From NCBI RefSeq assembly GCF_051297175.1, contig NZ_JBINNY010000001.1, forward strand, positions 372,001 to 436,000: 64,000 nt of DNA, read 5' to 3'. The notes under the pieces were generated by a model that did no database searches, was not told the origin of the DNA, and was given only the letters and a program-made list of their open reading frames with translations. The position numbers and the translations under genes are program-made. Below, one piece after another: positions 34,540 through 43,254 of the stretch. This DNA is from Dryocola sp051297175. Lineage in GTDB: Bacteria; Pseudomonadota; Gammaproteobacteria; Enterobacterales; Enterobacteriaceae. Position 1 is the first letter of the stretch. Each line of letters starts with the position of its first letter.

Positions 34540-35322
34540 TTACGCAGCGACCGCATCAACGCGGGCTATGCTGCGGTAGAGATTCCCCAGCCGTTCGCTG
34601 TCGAACGCCGAGCTGCTTCCGTCGTAAAAAACGTGTCCCTGACGCAGCGCGACGATGCGTTCGCAGTAGCGCAGGGCGTAGTCCACCTGATGCAGCGTTA
34701 CCACCACGGTGATGCCGTCCAGGCGGTTAATGTCGTGCAGCGTTTCCATTACGATGCGGGCAGATTCCGGGTCCAGCGAGGCAATCGGCTCGTCGGCCAG
34801 AATCACCTTCGCCTGCTGCATTAGCGCGCGGGCAATCGCCACGCGCTGCTGCTGCCCACCGGACAGGGTGGAGACGCGTTGATAAGCGAACTGCGCCATG
34901 CCGACGCGGGTCAGCGCCTGCAAAGCGCGCTGCTTCTGTTCGCGGGTAAACCCGTTAAAGCAGGTGCGCCAGAAAGGCGTGGAGCCGAGCGCGCCAATCA
35001 GCACGTTTTCCAACACCGTCAGGCGGTTAACGAGGTTGAACTGCTGGAAGATGTAGCCGGTGTGGGCGCGGCTTTTGCGGATGTCGCCCGCCAGGCGGCC
35101 CGCTTTCTGTACCGTGCGGCCAAGCAGCTCAACGTGGCTGTCGGAGCCTTTGTCAGCGGTAATCAGGCCGCTGAGGTGTCGTAAGAGGGTGGATTTGCCT
35201 GAGCCTGACGGCCCCAGCAGAGCGACCATCTCACCTTCGTTCACCTCGAGATCCACCGCGCTCAGCGCCTGATGGTGGTTGAACGTCTTGCTCAGCTTGT
35301 TGACGCGGATAATTGTTTGCAT
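34540..35322 (-). CDS. phnC: Phosphonate ABC transporter ATPase PhnC
   Basis: 260 residues. Walker A GPSGSGKST, signature TLSGGQQQRVAI, Walker B VILADEPIASLDPE, all intact. Energises phosphonate uptake through PhnE. First gene of the phn operon, with AAGGAGG ten bases before the ATG. In E. coli the operon is under PhoB; no unambiguous Pho box was found in 35323-35521. Confidence 0.95.
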   Translation of the reverse strand: MQTIIRVNKLSKTFNHHQALSAVDLEVNEGEMVALLGPSGSGKSTLLRHLSGLITADKGSDSHVELLGRTVQKAGRLAGDIRKSRAHTGYIFQQFNLVNRLTVLENVLIGALGSTPFWRTCFNGFTREQKQRALQALTRVGMAQFAYQRVSTLSGGQQQRVAIARALMQQAKVILADEPIASLDPESARIVMETLHDINRLDGITVVVTLHQVDYALRYCERIVALRQGHVFYDGSSSAFDSERLGNLYRSIARVDAVAA

Positions 35323-35521
35323 GCGCGGCCTCCTTGAAAAGTTGCCTCATGGTGCCGACGAAATGTGTCGTTTTTGTTAACTATTGGTTTCGGGAAGATG
35401 AAGAGTGGCCTGGCGCACGGGGATAAACGCGCGGGTCGCGAGGTTAATCAGCTATTTGTCGTATTGTGACGCGCCTCGTTTTTGCCTTATCTAGAGGGAT
35501 ACCTCTGGGGAGGCATACACA

Positions 35522-36736
35522 ATGAGCAAAAATATAATTTTTTGTGCGGACGGGGCTTGGGCAAATCCCGGCTTTGAGGAGCAGGCGGACGAAGCCGCGC
35601 TGGTGAGTAACGTCTATCAGCTGTTTGTGGAAATGAAGGGGCTGGTGGACAAAGAGAGCCTGCTGCTGGCCAACGAGCAGGAAAAAACCTGGCTCGACGG
35701 CAGCGGGGCGGTGGCGCAGGTCGCAAAGTATGTTCACGGCGTGGGCGATCCGCACAACAGCTTCGTGAAGCTGCTCGGCGGCACGTTCGGCGCAGGTATT
35801 ATTACGCCCATTTTGCGCGGCTATACGTTTATCAGCCGCCACTGGGAGCCGGGCGACCGCATCTATCTTGTGGGCTTCAGCCACGGTGCCTACACGGCCC
35901 GCACGCTTGCGAACATGATTATCGACCGTGGGCTACTCAACCGCGAGCGGCTTAACCTCAACGAGCGGCACAAGGAAGAGGCCTGGCGAATGGCGGCGTC
36001 CGTCTGGTCGCTGTATAGCGCGCACACGCCGTGCATGAACAGCAATCTGCTGGGCGCGGTGCTGCGGGATTTTCCGGCCTTTTTTTGCGACAGCGTCGAC
36101 CCAACCAGCATGACCGCCAGCGTGCCCGTTGAGGCGGTGGCGGTATGGGAAACGGTGGGGCACCAGGGCATCCCGAAGTACTTTAAAGATAAGCGCATGG
36201 ACGTGTTTCGCTTCAGCGACAGCGCGCTGCATCCAAAGGTGAAATACGGCCTGCAGGCCATCGCCATCGACGAGCAGCGGGTCGACCTGGCTCCGGCGAT
36301 TTGGGATAACCGCGAGCGTATCGTGCAGGTAATGTTCCCCGGCATTCACCGCGACGTGGGCGGCGGCTACAACTGCTATGAAGGGGAGTGCGGGCTGTCG
36401 AACGGCGCGTATCTGTGGATGCACGACGCGCTTGACGACCTGGGCATGCACCTTTCGCCGAGCGAGGTGGTGGCCGACCCGCTCGGGCACCTGCACTGCG
36501 AATGGTATCCGCCCACCATCTGGCAGCGCATTTCGCCCCGGCGGCTGCCCGCGCCGCTTTCCTCCTCGATGATGATTCACCGTTCGGCGGTGGAACGCCT
36601 GCGCAGCGCCACGCTGATGCCGTACCAGTCCGCCGACAGCGGGGAGTGGCTGGCGGGCAGCTACACCCCGCAGGCCTTACGCAGCTACTTCCGCACGCCG
36701 TGGGAGGTACCGCGCGAATGGGCGATAGCGCGTTAG
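35522..36736 (+). CDS. DUF2235 alpha/beta-hydrolase-like protein
   Basis: 404 residues. The N-terminal SKNIIFCADGAWAN opening, the nucleophile elbow LVGFSHGAYTAR with Ser120, and the later FPGIHRDVGGGY block define the DUF2235 fold, which includes type VI secretion phospholipase effectors of the Tle1 group. It has no signal peptide or membrane helix. Strong GGGGAGG before the ATG. No VgrG, PAAR or immunity gene adjoins it, so it may be a housekeeping or orphan hydrolase instead of a secreted effector. Function unknown. Divergent from phnC, convergent with aer. Confidence 0.85.
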   Translation: MSKNIIFCADGAWANPGFEEQADEAALVSNVYQLFVEMKGLVDKESLLLANEQEKTWLDGSGAVAQVAKYVHGVGDPHNSFVKLLGGTFGAGIITPILRGYTFISRHWEPGDRIYLVGFSHGAYTARTLANMIIDRGLLNRERLNLNERHKEEAWRMAASVWSLYSAHTPCMNSNLLGAVLRDFPAFFCDSVDPTSMTASVPVEAVAVWETVGHQGIPKYFKDKRMDVFRFSDSALHPKVKYGLQAIAIDEQRVDLAPAIWDNRERIVQVMFPGIHRDVGGGYNCYEGECGLSNGAYLWMHDALDDLGMHLSPSEVVADPLGHLHCEWYPPTIWQRISPRRLPAPLSSSMMIHRSAVERLRSATLMPYQSADSGEWLAGSYTPQALRSYFRTPWEVPREWAIAR

Positions 36737-38281
36737 CTAGCGAAAAACGGCCACCGCATCCACCAGGCGAGTGGCCTGATATTTCACGTTGGCCGACGCC
36801 TGCGCGCCCTCCTGCACCAGCGTGGCGTTCTGCTGGGTGATGTCGTCCAGTTCGTCCACCGCGCGCGTCAGCTCGTTTAAGCCCTGCGCCTGGTGCGCCG
36901 TGGCGGCGCTGATCTGCGCGATCAGCTGGGTGACGTCTTTCACCTGGCCGACGATATCCTTCATGCTGCGCCCGGCCTCCTGCACGTGAACCGATCCGGA
37001 CTGCACCTTCTGGGAGCTGGCTTCGATCAGGTGGCGAATATCGCTTGCGGCGGTGGCGCTGCGCTGGGCAAGGCTGCGTACTTCCCCGGCCACCACCGCG
37101 AAGCCTTTCCCCTGTTCACCGGCGCGCGCGGCTTCAACCGCCGCGTTGAGCGCCAGAATGTTGGTCTGGAAGGCGATGCTGTCAATCAGGCTGGTGATAC
37201 TGCTGATTTGCTTCGTGCTTTCGGCAATCTGATCCATGGTGGCTATCACGGTTTCCATTGCTTCACCGCCGTTGCTGGCCGCGTCGCTGGCGGAGAGCGA
37301 CAGCTTATCGGCGGCGGAGGCCGTTTCGGTGTTGTGCTGCACGGTGGTTGCCAGCTGGTTCACGGTCGCCAGGGTTTGCTGCACGTTGACCGCCGTCTGG
37401 CGGGTGCGTTCGTTCAAATCCTCGTTGCCCTGCGCCAGAGAGTCGCTGCCGCTGCGCACGTTGTGAACCTGGCTGCTGACGTCGTTGACCAGCCAGCGGA
37501 ACATCAGCCCAAGCTGGCTGATGGCGCGCAGCGTGACGCCAATTTCATCGGCACGCTGAAGGTGATCGACGCTGTGGCTTGCCCCGGTTGCCACGCGCAG
37601 CGCCTGCTGGCCGAGCTTTTCCATCGGGCGGGAGATCTGCATTTCAAGGCAAAGCGCGGCGATGAAAAAGATCGCGGCGTTAATTCCCGTGAGGCTCAAG
37701 ATTTGCAGCGTTGAAAGGCCCATCAGCCAGAATGCCAGCGCGGTGAGGGGCAGCAGCGCCAGCATCGTATTGCGGATGCGCCAGCGTAGCGAAAGGGTTT
37801 TGAACAGTGAGAAAACGCTGCCGGCACCGCGGCGCACCAGCAGCCCGCGATAAAACCGATGGCCGCTCATGCTCCCCGCGTTCATCTGCGCATACAGCCG
37901 CTGGGCATGATTGATTTCTTCCCGCGATGCTTTGGTGCGAATCGACATAAAGCCAATGGTTTGATTCTGGCGAACAATAGGCACAGCGTTTGCGCGCACC
38001 CAATAATAATCCCCATTTTTACGGCGGTTTTTTACCAGGCCCGTCCACGGCTCGCCTTTTTTTAACGTCGCCCACATATCTGCGAAAACTTGTTTAGGCA
38101 TATCCGGGTGGCGAACGACATTATGCGGCTGGCCAATTAATTCATCGCTGGTAAATCCGCTGACGTCGACAAAGCTATCGTTGGTATAGGTAATATAACT
38201 ATTGAGATCCGTTGTGGACATTAATGTGGCATTATCCTGGAGAATATATTCTATATCCGTAACCGAAGGACGCTGATGCAT
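36737..38281 (-). CDS. aer: Aerotaxis receptor Aer-like chemoreceptor
   Basis: 514 residues, colinear with E. coli Aer (506). N-terminal PAS domain (about 15-120) with the FAD-site block GQPHNVVRHPDMPK, two close membrane segments at about 165-210, HAMP-like region, and a C-terminal MCP signalling domain with the invariant hairpin tip IAFQTNILALNAAVEAARAGEQGKG region. It senses redox state and directs swimming to preferred oxygen levels. A clear sigma-28 promoter lies upstream. In E. coli aer is elsewhere on the chromosome, so its place next to phn is a lineage-specific arrangement. A second aer-like gene elsewhere cannot be excluded. Confidence 0.9.
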   Translation of the reverse strand: MHQRPSVTDIEYILQDNATLMSTTDLNSYITYTNDSFVDVSGFTSDELIGQPHNVVRHPDMPKQVFADMWATLKKGEPWTGLVKNRRKNGDYYWVRANAVPIVRQNQTIGFMSIRTKASREEINHAQRLYAQMNAGSMSGHRFYRGLLVRRGAGSVFSLFKTLSLRWRIRNTMLALLPLTALAFWLMGLSTLQILSLTGINAAIFFIAALCLEMQISRPMEKLGQQALRVATGASHSVDHLQRADEIGVTLRAISQLGLMFRWLVNDVSSQVHNVRSGSDSLAQGNEDLNERTRQTAVNVQQTLATVNQLATTVQHNTETASAADKLSLSASDAASNGGEAMETVIATMDQIAESTKQISSITSLIDSIAFQTNILALNAAVEAARAGEQGKGFAVVAGEVRSLAQRSATAASDIRHLIEASSQKVQSGSVHVQEAGRSMKDIVGQVKDVTQLIAQISAATAHQAQGLNELTRAVDELDDITQQNATLVQEGAQASANVKYQATRLVDAVAVFR

Positions 38282-38333
38282 AGCTATTACCTTTATAAAG
38301 GGAGAATTAAATCCACGGAATTCGTCACATTCA

Positions 38334-38360
38334 TTTTCGGCGCGCGGCGATTTAGCTTTA
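38334..38360 (-). promoter_or_regulatory. Sigma-28 (FliA) promoter of aer
   Basis: On the minus strand TAAAGCTA, 11 bases, then GCCGAAAA match the flagellar consensus TAAAGTTT-N11-GCCGATAA at 13 of 16 positions with exact spacing. It is about 50 bases before the aer ATG and fits flagellar-class-III control of a chemoreceptor. Confidence 0.85.
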
Positions 38361-38515
38361 GTAAAAAAAGAGTGATATCGATCGGCCTTTCTTAAATAAT
38401 ATTTATCTCAATGGGGATAATTGCCAGTCGGCAATATTTAAAAGAAAGGAAATAATAAAGCAGTAAATTCTTTATTGTTTGATAAGTAAGGATATTGTTT
38501 ATATTTCAGGTGAGC

Positions 38516-38541
38516 TTAAGACTCACTGTAGTGAGTCTTAA
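38516..38541. terminator. Hairpin downstream of yjdN
   Basis: Perfect 11-bp stem TTAAGACTCAC / GTGAGTCTTAA with loop TGTA, 21 bases after the yjdN stop on the minus strand. It lacks a strong T-run, so termination is likely but not certain. Confidence 0.6.
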
Positions 38542-38561
38542 TTTAAGGCAGAAAAGCTGGT

Positions 38562-39002
38562 TTACATGGGCTTTTCGACATTTACCATCCACGGTATGCC
38601 AAATTTATCGGTTAACATACCGAATCCTTTTGCCCAGAAGGTTTCTCCCCACGGCATAGTGACATCGCCGCCCGCCGCGAGATTATCAAACCAGCGCTGC
38701 CCTTCGTCGACGTCCTGCGTGGTAATACTGATGGAATAACCGGTGTGCTTAACTTTATCCGCGCACATATTGCCGTCGCTCATCATCACTTCGCCGCCCG
38801 CAATACGCACGTTGGCGTGCATGATTTTATCGTCCGGCCAGTTAAAACCGCTGCCGCAGCCTTCCGCTTCGGAGGTGGCCTCGTCTTTTGGCATTTCGCC
38901 AAAGGTCATTTTAAACAGCAGTTCGGCCCCGACCGCCTGTTGATAAAAGGCGATTGCTTCCTCGCAGGTGCCGTCAAAAAATATGTAGGGTCCAACAGAC
39001 AT
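38562..39002 (-). CDS. yjdN: VOC-superfamily protein YjdN (PhnB-like)
   Basis: 146 residues against 147 in E. coli. Glyoxalase/bleomycin-resistance (VOC) fold: GTCEEAIAFYQQAVGAELL at the N-terminus, HANVRIAGGEVMMSDG in the middle, and ETFWAKGFGMLTDKFGIPWM at the C-terminus. Despite the old name phnB, it is not needed for phosphonate use; its substrate is unknown. Follows yjdM on the same strand with a REP unit in the 150-bp gap. Confidence 0.93.
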   Translation of the reverse strand: MSVGPYIFFDGTCEEAIAFYQQAVGAELLFKMTFGEMPKDEATSEAEGCGSGFNWPDDKIMHANVRIAGGEVMMSDGNMCADKVKHTGYSISITTQDVDEGQRWFDNLAAGGDVTMPWGETFWAKGFGMLTDKFGIPWMVNVEKPM

Positions 39003-39099
39003 GATTCATACCTCTTAATGCACAAAAGCAGCCTTAAGTGTAGTTGTGCGCGAGAGGGGTAAGCCAGGCGGGGCAGAGAGAAAGGTGCAGGTGTGGCCC

Positions 39100-39130
39100 G
39101 TAGGGTGGATAAGCGTAAGCGCCATCCACC
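39100..39130. repeat. Single REP unit between yjdM and yjdN
   Basis: One forward GTAGGGTGGATAAGCG..CCATCCACC unit; the reverse partner seen elsewhere is missing. Confidence 0.8.
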
Positions 39131-39152
39131 GCCACGAGAAATGTTAAAACTC

Positions 39153-39488
39153 TTAGTTTTTCTTCACAAACTCAGATTTCAGCTTCATCGGCCCAAAACC
39201 ATCAATTTTGCAATCGATGTTGTGGTCGCCTTCTACCAGACGGATACCTTTTACTTTGGTGCCAATCTTGAGCATAGAAGAGCTGCCTTTAACCTTCAGG
39301 TCTTTCACTACGGTAACGTTGTCGCCGTCTGCCAGCAGGTTGCCGTTGGCATCTTTAACAATCAGCTGGTCCGCGTCCTGAGCCGGTTCAGCGTTGTTCC
39401 ATTCGTGGGCGCATTCCGGACAAACGTACATCCCGTTGTCTTCATAGGTGTATTCGGACTGGCACTGTGGGCAATGAGGGAGTTGCAT
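39153..39488 (-). CDS. yjdM: Zinc-ribbon protein YjdM (PhnA-like)
   Basis: 111 residues, same as E. coli. N-terminal zinc ribbon with two CPxC pairs (LPHCPQC and YVCPEC), then the conserved PhnA domain with DGDNVTVVKDLKVKGSS and KIDGFGPMKLKSEFVKKN. Historically called phnA but distinct from phosphonoacetate hydrolase; role unknown. The ATG at 39488 follows GAGG and matches E. coli; an earlier in-frame start is rejected. Confidence 0.95.
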   Translation of the reverse strand: MQLPHCPQCQSEYTYEDNGMYVCPECAHEWNNAEPAQDADQLIVKDANGNLLADGDNVTVVKDLKVKGSSSMLKIGTKVKGIRLVEGDHNIDCKIDGFGPMKLKSEFVKKN

Positions 39489-39899
39489 AAGAGTAACCTC
39501 AATCAACAATTAAATTTGGAAATGACTGTAAAACAGGGATTTCAGCGAAAATGGCGATGAACTGCCAAAAAGTATCAAGATTATACACCAAATCCTTACT
39601 TTTGTAGGGATTATAAGAATCCCCTTTTTGGTGAGCTTTTTTGCATAAAAGTGCGCTTATAAGAAGCGAGAAGTTTTACATGCCTGGAAAGTGAAATTTA
39701 GCTTAAAGACCTGACGATGCGTGCCGTTAATTACAGTATTAATTTAACTTAGTTTAACGTCATTCGAGAATGCCCGCCAAAACGCCTGATTGCGATAGCT
39801 GATTGAAAAAACAAAAAAAGCGTATTGCGCTGACACACCCTGTCACTTGCCAGGGGTATGGTTGGGCCGATGGATGCATCGCTACAGAGGCAAGAACCG
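39489..39899. other. Intergenic region yjdM - WYL regulator, with a plus-strand hairpin
   Basis: About 410 bases before the chosen WYL start. GGGATT / AATCCC (39607-39623) forms a stem followed by CTTTTTT, a good plus-strand terminator shape although no plus-strand gene precedes it. A short dyad TGACA-N5-TGTCA lies at 39831-39845, about 55 bases before the chosen WYL start, and could be its autoregulatory operator. The rest is AT-rich with no other recognisable element. Confidence 0.45.
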
Positions 39900-40787
39900 A
39901 TGAGAATGAAAGGCGCAAAAGTAAAAGTTGCAGACCGACTGGCCGAAATCGTCTTAAGTCTTTATCAGGGAGAAACCTTTTCCGCTGATATTATTCGCCA
40001 GCGTTTTGATGTAGATATGCGAACAGCGTATCGTGATTTAAACAGGCTCGGTGCTATTCTGGAGGATATCGGCGAGGGGAAAAAACGCCTCTCATCACAT
40101 TTAAAAGGCCCGTTTAATGTAAACGATCTGCTGCGTTTAACAAAACGCGCAGGACTTGCTGCGGTTTATCCGTGGAACGATATAAAGACCTACAGGCAGT
40201 TTATTCACCTGAGATCAATTCCCGATTTATTGGTGTTGGGCTATGAATATGAAAATAGTCCACAGATAAATAGCCATTTTTATGAATTAAATAATCTGAT
40301 AAATTCCCGGCGCTATTGCCGATTTGTCTTTGAAAATGCGCTACGCTGTGTTGCGCCGTACCGTCTGGCTACCCGCCAGGGTATCTGGTATTTATTAGGT
40401 ACAGAGGATAATCACCCCAGCGCCTGGATGTTAAGCCAAATCAATTCCTTAGAATCATTATCGGACACGTTTACGCCCGACCCCGCGGTATTGGCGCAGT
40501 TCGACAGCGAAGAAGGTATGGACGACGACCTGGTGAAAACGGAAGTGCTGTTGCAGGTTTCTGCGCAGGCTGCGGTTTACTTTAAACGTCGGAAATTACT
40601 GCCTTTTCAGAAAATGCTGCAGGAGCTTGATAATGGGTGCCTTATTCTCTCGAGTCATATTGTCTCGCCGGAACAACTTTTCCCGCTGGTCCAATACTGG
40701 ATACCGCACGTCACGATTATTTCGCCGCAAATCTGGCAGCACGATTTAAAAGCCAGGATTGCGGCCTGGTGCGATATTGAACAATAA
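39900..40787 (+). CDS. WYL-domain transcriptional regulator
   Basis: 295 residues from the ATG at 39900, chosen because AGAGG lies nine bases before it; an in-frame ATG at 39858 would add 14 residues but has a poorly placed site. N-terminal winged helix-turn-helix at about 10-65 (DVDMRTAYRDLNRLGAIL) and a WYL domain at about 120-200 with the signature APYRLATRQGIWYLLG, plus a C-terminal WCX-like extension. WYL regulators sense ligands or nucleic acids and often control defence or DNA-damage genes. It stands 100 bases before crfC on the same strand and is not beside crfC in E. coli K-12. Probably regulates crfC-yjcZ or itself. Confidence 0.85.
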   Translation: MRMKGAKVKVADRLAEIVLSLYQGETFSADIIRQRFDVDMRTAYRDLNRLGAILEDIGEGKKRLSSHLKGPFNVNDLLRLTKRAGLAAVYPWNDIKTYRQFIHLRSIPDLLVLGYEYENSPQINSHFYELNNLINSRRYCRFVFENALRCVAPYRLATRQGIWYLLGTEDNHPSAWMLSQINSLESLSDTFTPDPAVLAQFDSEEGMDDDLVKTEVLLQVSAQAAVYFKRRKLLPFQKMLQELDNGCLILSSHIVSPEQLFPLVQYWIPHVTIISPQIWQHDLKARIAAWCDIEQ

Positions 40788-40887
40788 AATACTTTCCTCA
40801 CGTAATTATAAAACCCGGTACGTCATTACCTTAAAAAAATAATGGTCTTATAAAAGCCGGATAATTTGAGTTAAGGAAACATTTTTT

Positions 40888-43254
40888 ATGCACACACAAA
40901 CAATTTTTGAATTAAGCCAGGAGGCCGAGCGGTTATTACAGCTCGCCCTTCAGAATCTTAATGCTTTAAAAAACGTACCGTTCGCCACTCAAAAAGACCG
41001 GCATTTAAATAACGCGCAGGCGGTTGCACCGGTTGTACCTTTGCAATTTAGCGCCCGCGGCATTAATGCCCAGCAGGCAATGCTGCAAAACGAACTGCGT
41101 AAAATTACCCAGCAGGAAATGGTGCTGGCAATTGTTGGCACCATGAAGGCGGGTAAATCCACGACCATCAATGCCATTATTGGCACCGAGGTGCTGCCAA
41201 ATCGCAACCGCCCGATGACGGCGCTGCCGACGCTTATTCGCCATACGCCGGGCCAGCGCGAGCCGGTGCTGCATTTTCCGCACGTCGAGCCGATTGAAAC
41301 GCTGATGGGCGACCTGCGCGGCAGGCTGAAGGAAACCCAGCGCGAGCAGCTTGCGCAGCACCTGGAAATCGATCGCGACATGGACGAGCTGCTCACGCGC
41401 ATTGCCAGCGGCGGGACGTTCGAAAAGCATTATCTGGGCGCGCGGCCCATTTTCCACTGCCTGAAAAGCCTTAACGACCTGGTGCGGCTGTGCAGCGTGC
41501 TGGACGTTCCGTTCCCGTTTAAAGCCTACGCCGCCATCGAGCACGTACCGGTCATCGAGGTGGAGTTCATTCACCTGGCGGGCATGGAAAAAGGCCACGG
41601 CCAGCTCACCCTGCTGGACACCCCAGGGCCAAACGAAGCGGGGCAGCCGCACCTGCAAAAGATGCTTCAGGAGCAGCTTGCGCAGGCCTCGGCGGTGCTG
41701 GCGGTGATGGATTACACTCAGCTCAAGTCGATTTCCGATGAGGACGTGCGCCGCGCGATTTTGGGCGTCGGTAAATCCGTGCCGCTCTACGCGCTGGTGA
41801 ATAAGTTCGATCAGAAGGATCGCAACAGCGACGACGAAGGCCAGGTGAAGGCGCTGATCTCCGGCACGTTAATGAAAGGCGCAATCGAAGCCGAACGCGT
41901 TTTCCCGGTTTCTTCGATGTGGGGCTATCTCGCCAACCGCGCGCGCTTCGAGCTTGAGCAGCACGGCAGGCTGCCCGATCCGGACGATCAGCGCTGGGTG
42001 CAGGATTTTGCCGAAGCCGCGCTTGGCCGCCGCTGGCGCAGCGCCGATCTCGCCGACGTTGAGCACATCCGCCATGCCGCCGACCTGCTGTGGGAAGATT
42101 CGATGTTCGCCTTCCCGATCGAAACTATTCTGCACGCCGCGCACGCCAACGCGTCGATGTACGCGCTGCGCGCTGCCTCCCAGAAGCTGCTCAGCTATGC
42201 GCAGGGTGCCGAGGAGTATCTGAGCTTCCGCTGCCAGGGCCTCCAGGTTGCCAACGAGAAGCTAGAGGAAAATATCGTGCTGCTGGAAAACGACCTGGCC
42301 CTGCTGCAGGCCAGCCAGCAGGACGTCAGCCGGTTAATCCGTTCCGACATTGAAGACGCGGTGGCATCCATTGGCGGATTTATTAAGCGATACGAAAAAC
42401 GCATTGCGGCGGACATCAACGACTATTTCCAGCAGGGCAAGGTGCCCGAGGACGTGGCGCGCCACTCGTTTAAGCTGTCCACGGCGCGTAACCGCGATTT
42501 TGAAACGGGCGGCGAATCCATCACCGTGGCGGACGAACAGGCCGCACGCCTGCTGCTGAATAAAATCCGCGCCTCCAGCGAAACCATTCTGCTGGTCGCC
42601 CAGGAGGCGATGACCGAAGAGCTTGCGCAGCTGCTTGAAAGCCTTGAGGCGTCGCTTATGGCGACGCTGCGTAAAACCCTCAAGCCTATCGAAATGCGGG
42701 TGGCGGACGGGCTTGCGCATTCGGGCTTCAGGGCGCATATCAGCCTGCCCGCCTTCCAGTCGAGCCAGCTTAACTTCAACGCCCAGCACGCTTTTGACGA
42801 CGTTATCGACCGGCAGGATATTCCCGTTGCGCAGCTTCGTCGCCAGAGTGGGATGCGCGGCACGGTGGCGCGCTGGCTGAACAGCGAAGATTGGGGCTGG
42901 GAAGGATACACGTCGACCCAGAGCCGGTACGTTATCGCTCTGCCCGAGCTGCAGCAAAAGCTGCATCTTCACGTCGCCTCCTTCCTTACGCAGCTGAATA
43001 AGGCGATTGTTGCGCAGGTGGATATCTCCGTGGTGTCGGGAATGACAACGTTTTTTGCCGATTTTACCCAGCGGCTTGAGGCCATCAAAACCAATCTCCA
43101 GCAGAGCCTGGTTGCGCGCGCGCAAAACGAAGAGGCGCTGCAAACGCTAGAGCGCCAGCTTCAGCAGTGCGTGAGAACGACGCGGTACATCCATGAAGAT
43201 ACCCGTCTATTGAGGGACGATATTCAGACGCTATTTGCGGCGGAGCACCAATGA
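40888..43254 (+). CDS. crfC: Dynamin-like GTPase, clamp-binding protein CrfC (YjdA)
   Basis: 788 residues, 46 longer than E. coli CrfC (742). Dynamin-type GTPase: P-loop VGTMKAGKSTTINA near residue 83, switch TALPTLIRH, G3 LLDTPGPNEAG, G4 NKFDQKD. The middle and C-terminal parts are long helices with coiled-coil character. E. coli CrfC binds the DNA polymerase sliding clamp and helps sister nascent strands stay together; YjdA/YjcZ also suppress a motility defect of a c-di-GMP mutant when overproduced. The N-terminal clamp-binding stretch is diverged here, so clamp binding is uncertain. Stop overlaps yjcZ start by four bases. Confidence 0.93.
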   Translation: MHTQTIFELSQEAERLLQLALQNLNALKNVPFATQKDRHLNNAQAVAPVVPLQFSARGINAQQAMLQNELRKITQQEMVLAIVGTMKAGKSTTINAIIGTEVLPNRNRPMTALPTLIRHTPGQREPVLHFPHVEPIETLMGDLRGRLKETQREQLAQHLEIDRDMDELLTRIASGGTFEKHYLGARPIFHCLKSLNDLVRLCSVLDVPFPFKAYAAIEHVPVIEVEFIHLAGMEKGHGQLTLLDTPGPNEAGQPHLQKMLQEQLAQASAVLAVMDYTQLKSISDEDVRRAILGVGKSVPLYALVNKFDQKDRNSDDEGQVKALISGTLMKGAIEAERVFPVSSMWGYLANRARFELEQHGRLPDPDDQRWVQDFAEAALGRRWRSADLADVEHIRHAADLLWEDSMFAFPIETILHAAHANASMYALRAASQKLLSYAQGAEEYLSFRCQGLQVANEKLEENIVLLENDLALLQASQQDVSRLIRSDIEDAVASIGGFIKRYEKRIAADINDYFQQGKVPEDVARHSFKLSTARNRDFETGGESITVADEQAARLLLNKIRASSETILLVAQEAMTEELAQLLESLEASLMATLRKTLKPIEMRVADGLAHSGFRAHISLPAFQSSQLNFNAQHAFDDVIDRQDIPVAQLRRQSGMRGTVARWLNSEDWGWEGYTSTQSRYVIALPELQQKLHLHVASFLTQLNKAIVAQVDISVVSGMTTFFADFTQRLEAIKTNLQQSLVARAQNEEALQTLERQLQQCVRTTRYIHEDTRLLRDDIQTLFAAEHQ

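Noticed and set aside
35323..35521. PhoB box before phnC
   Set aside because: CGTCACAATACGACA on the minus strand near 35460-35473 vaguely resembles half of a Pho box, but no 11-bp-spaced CTGTCAT pair could be found; position is also far from phnC.
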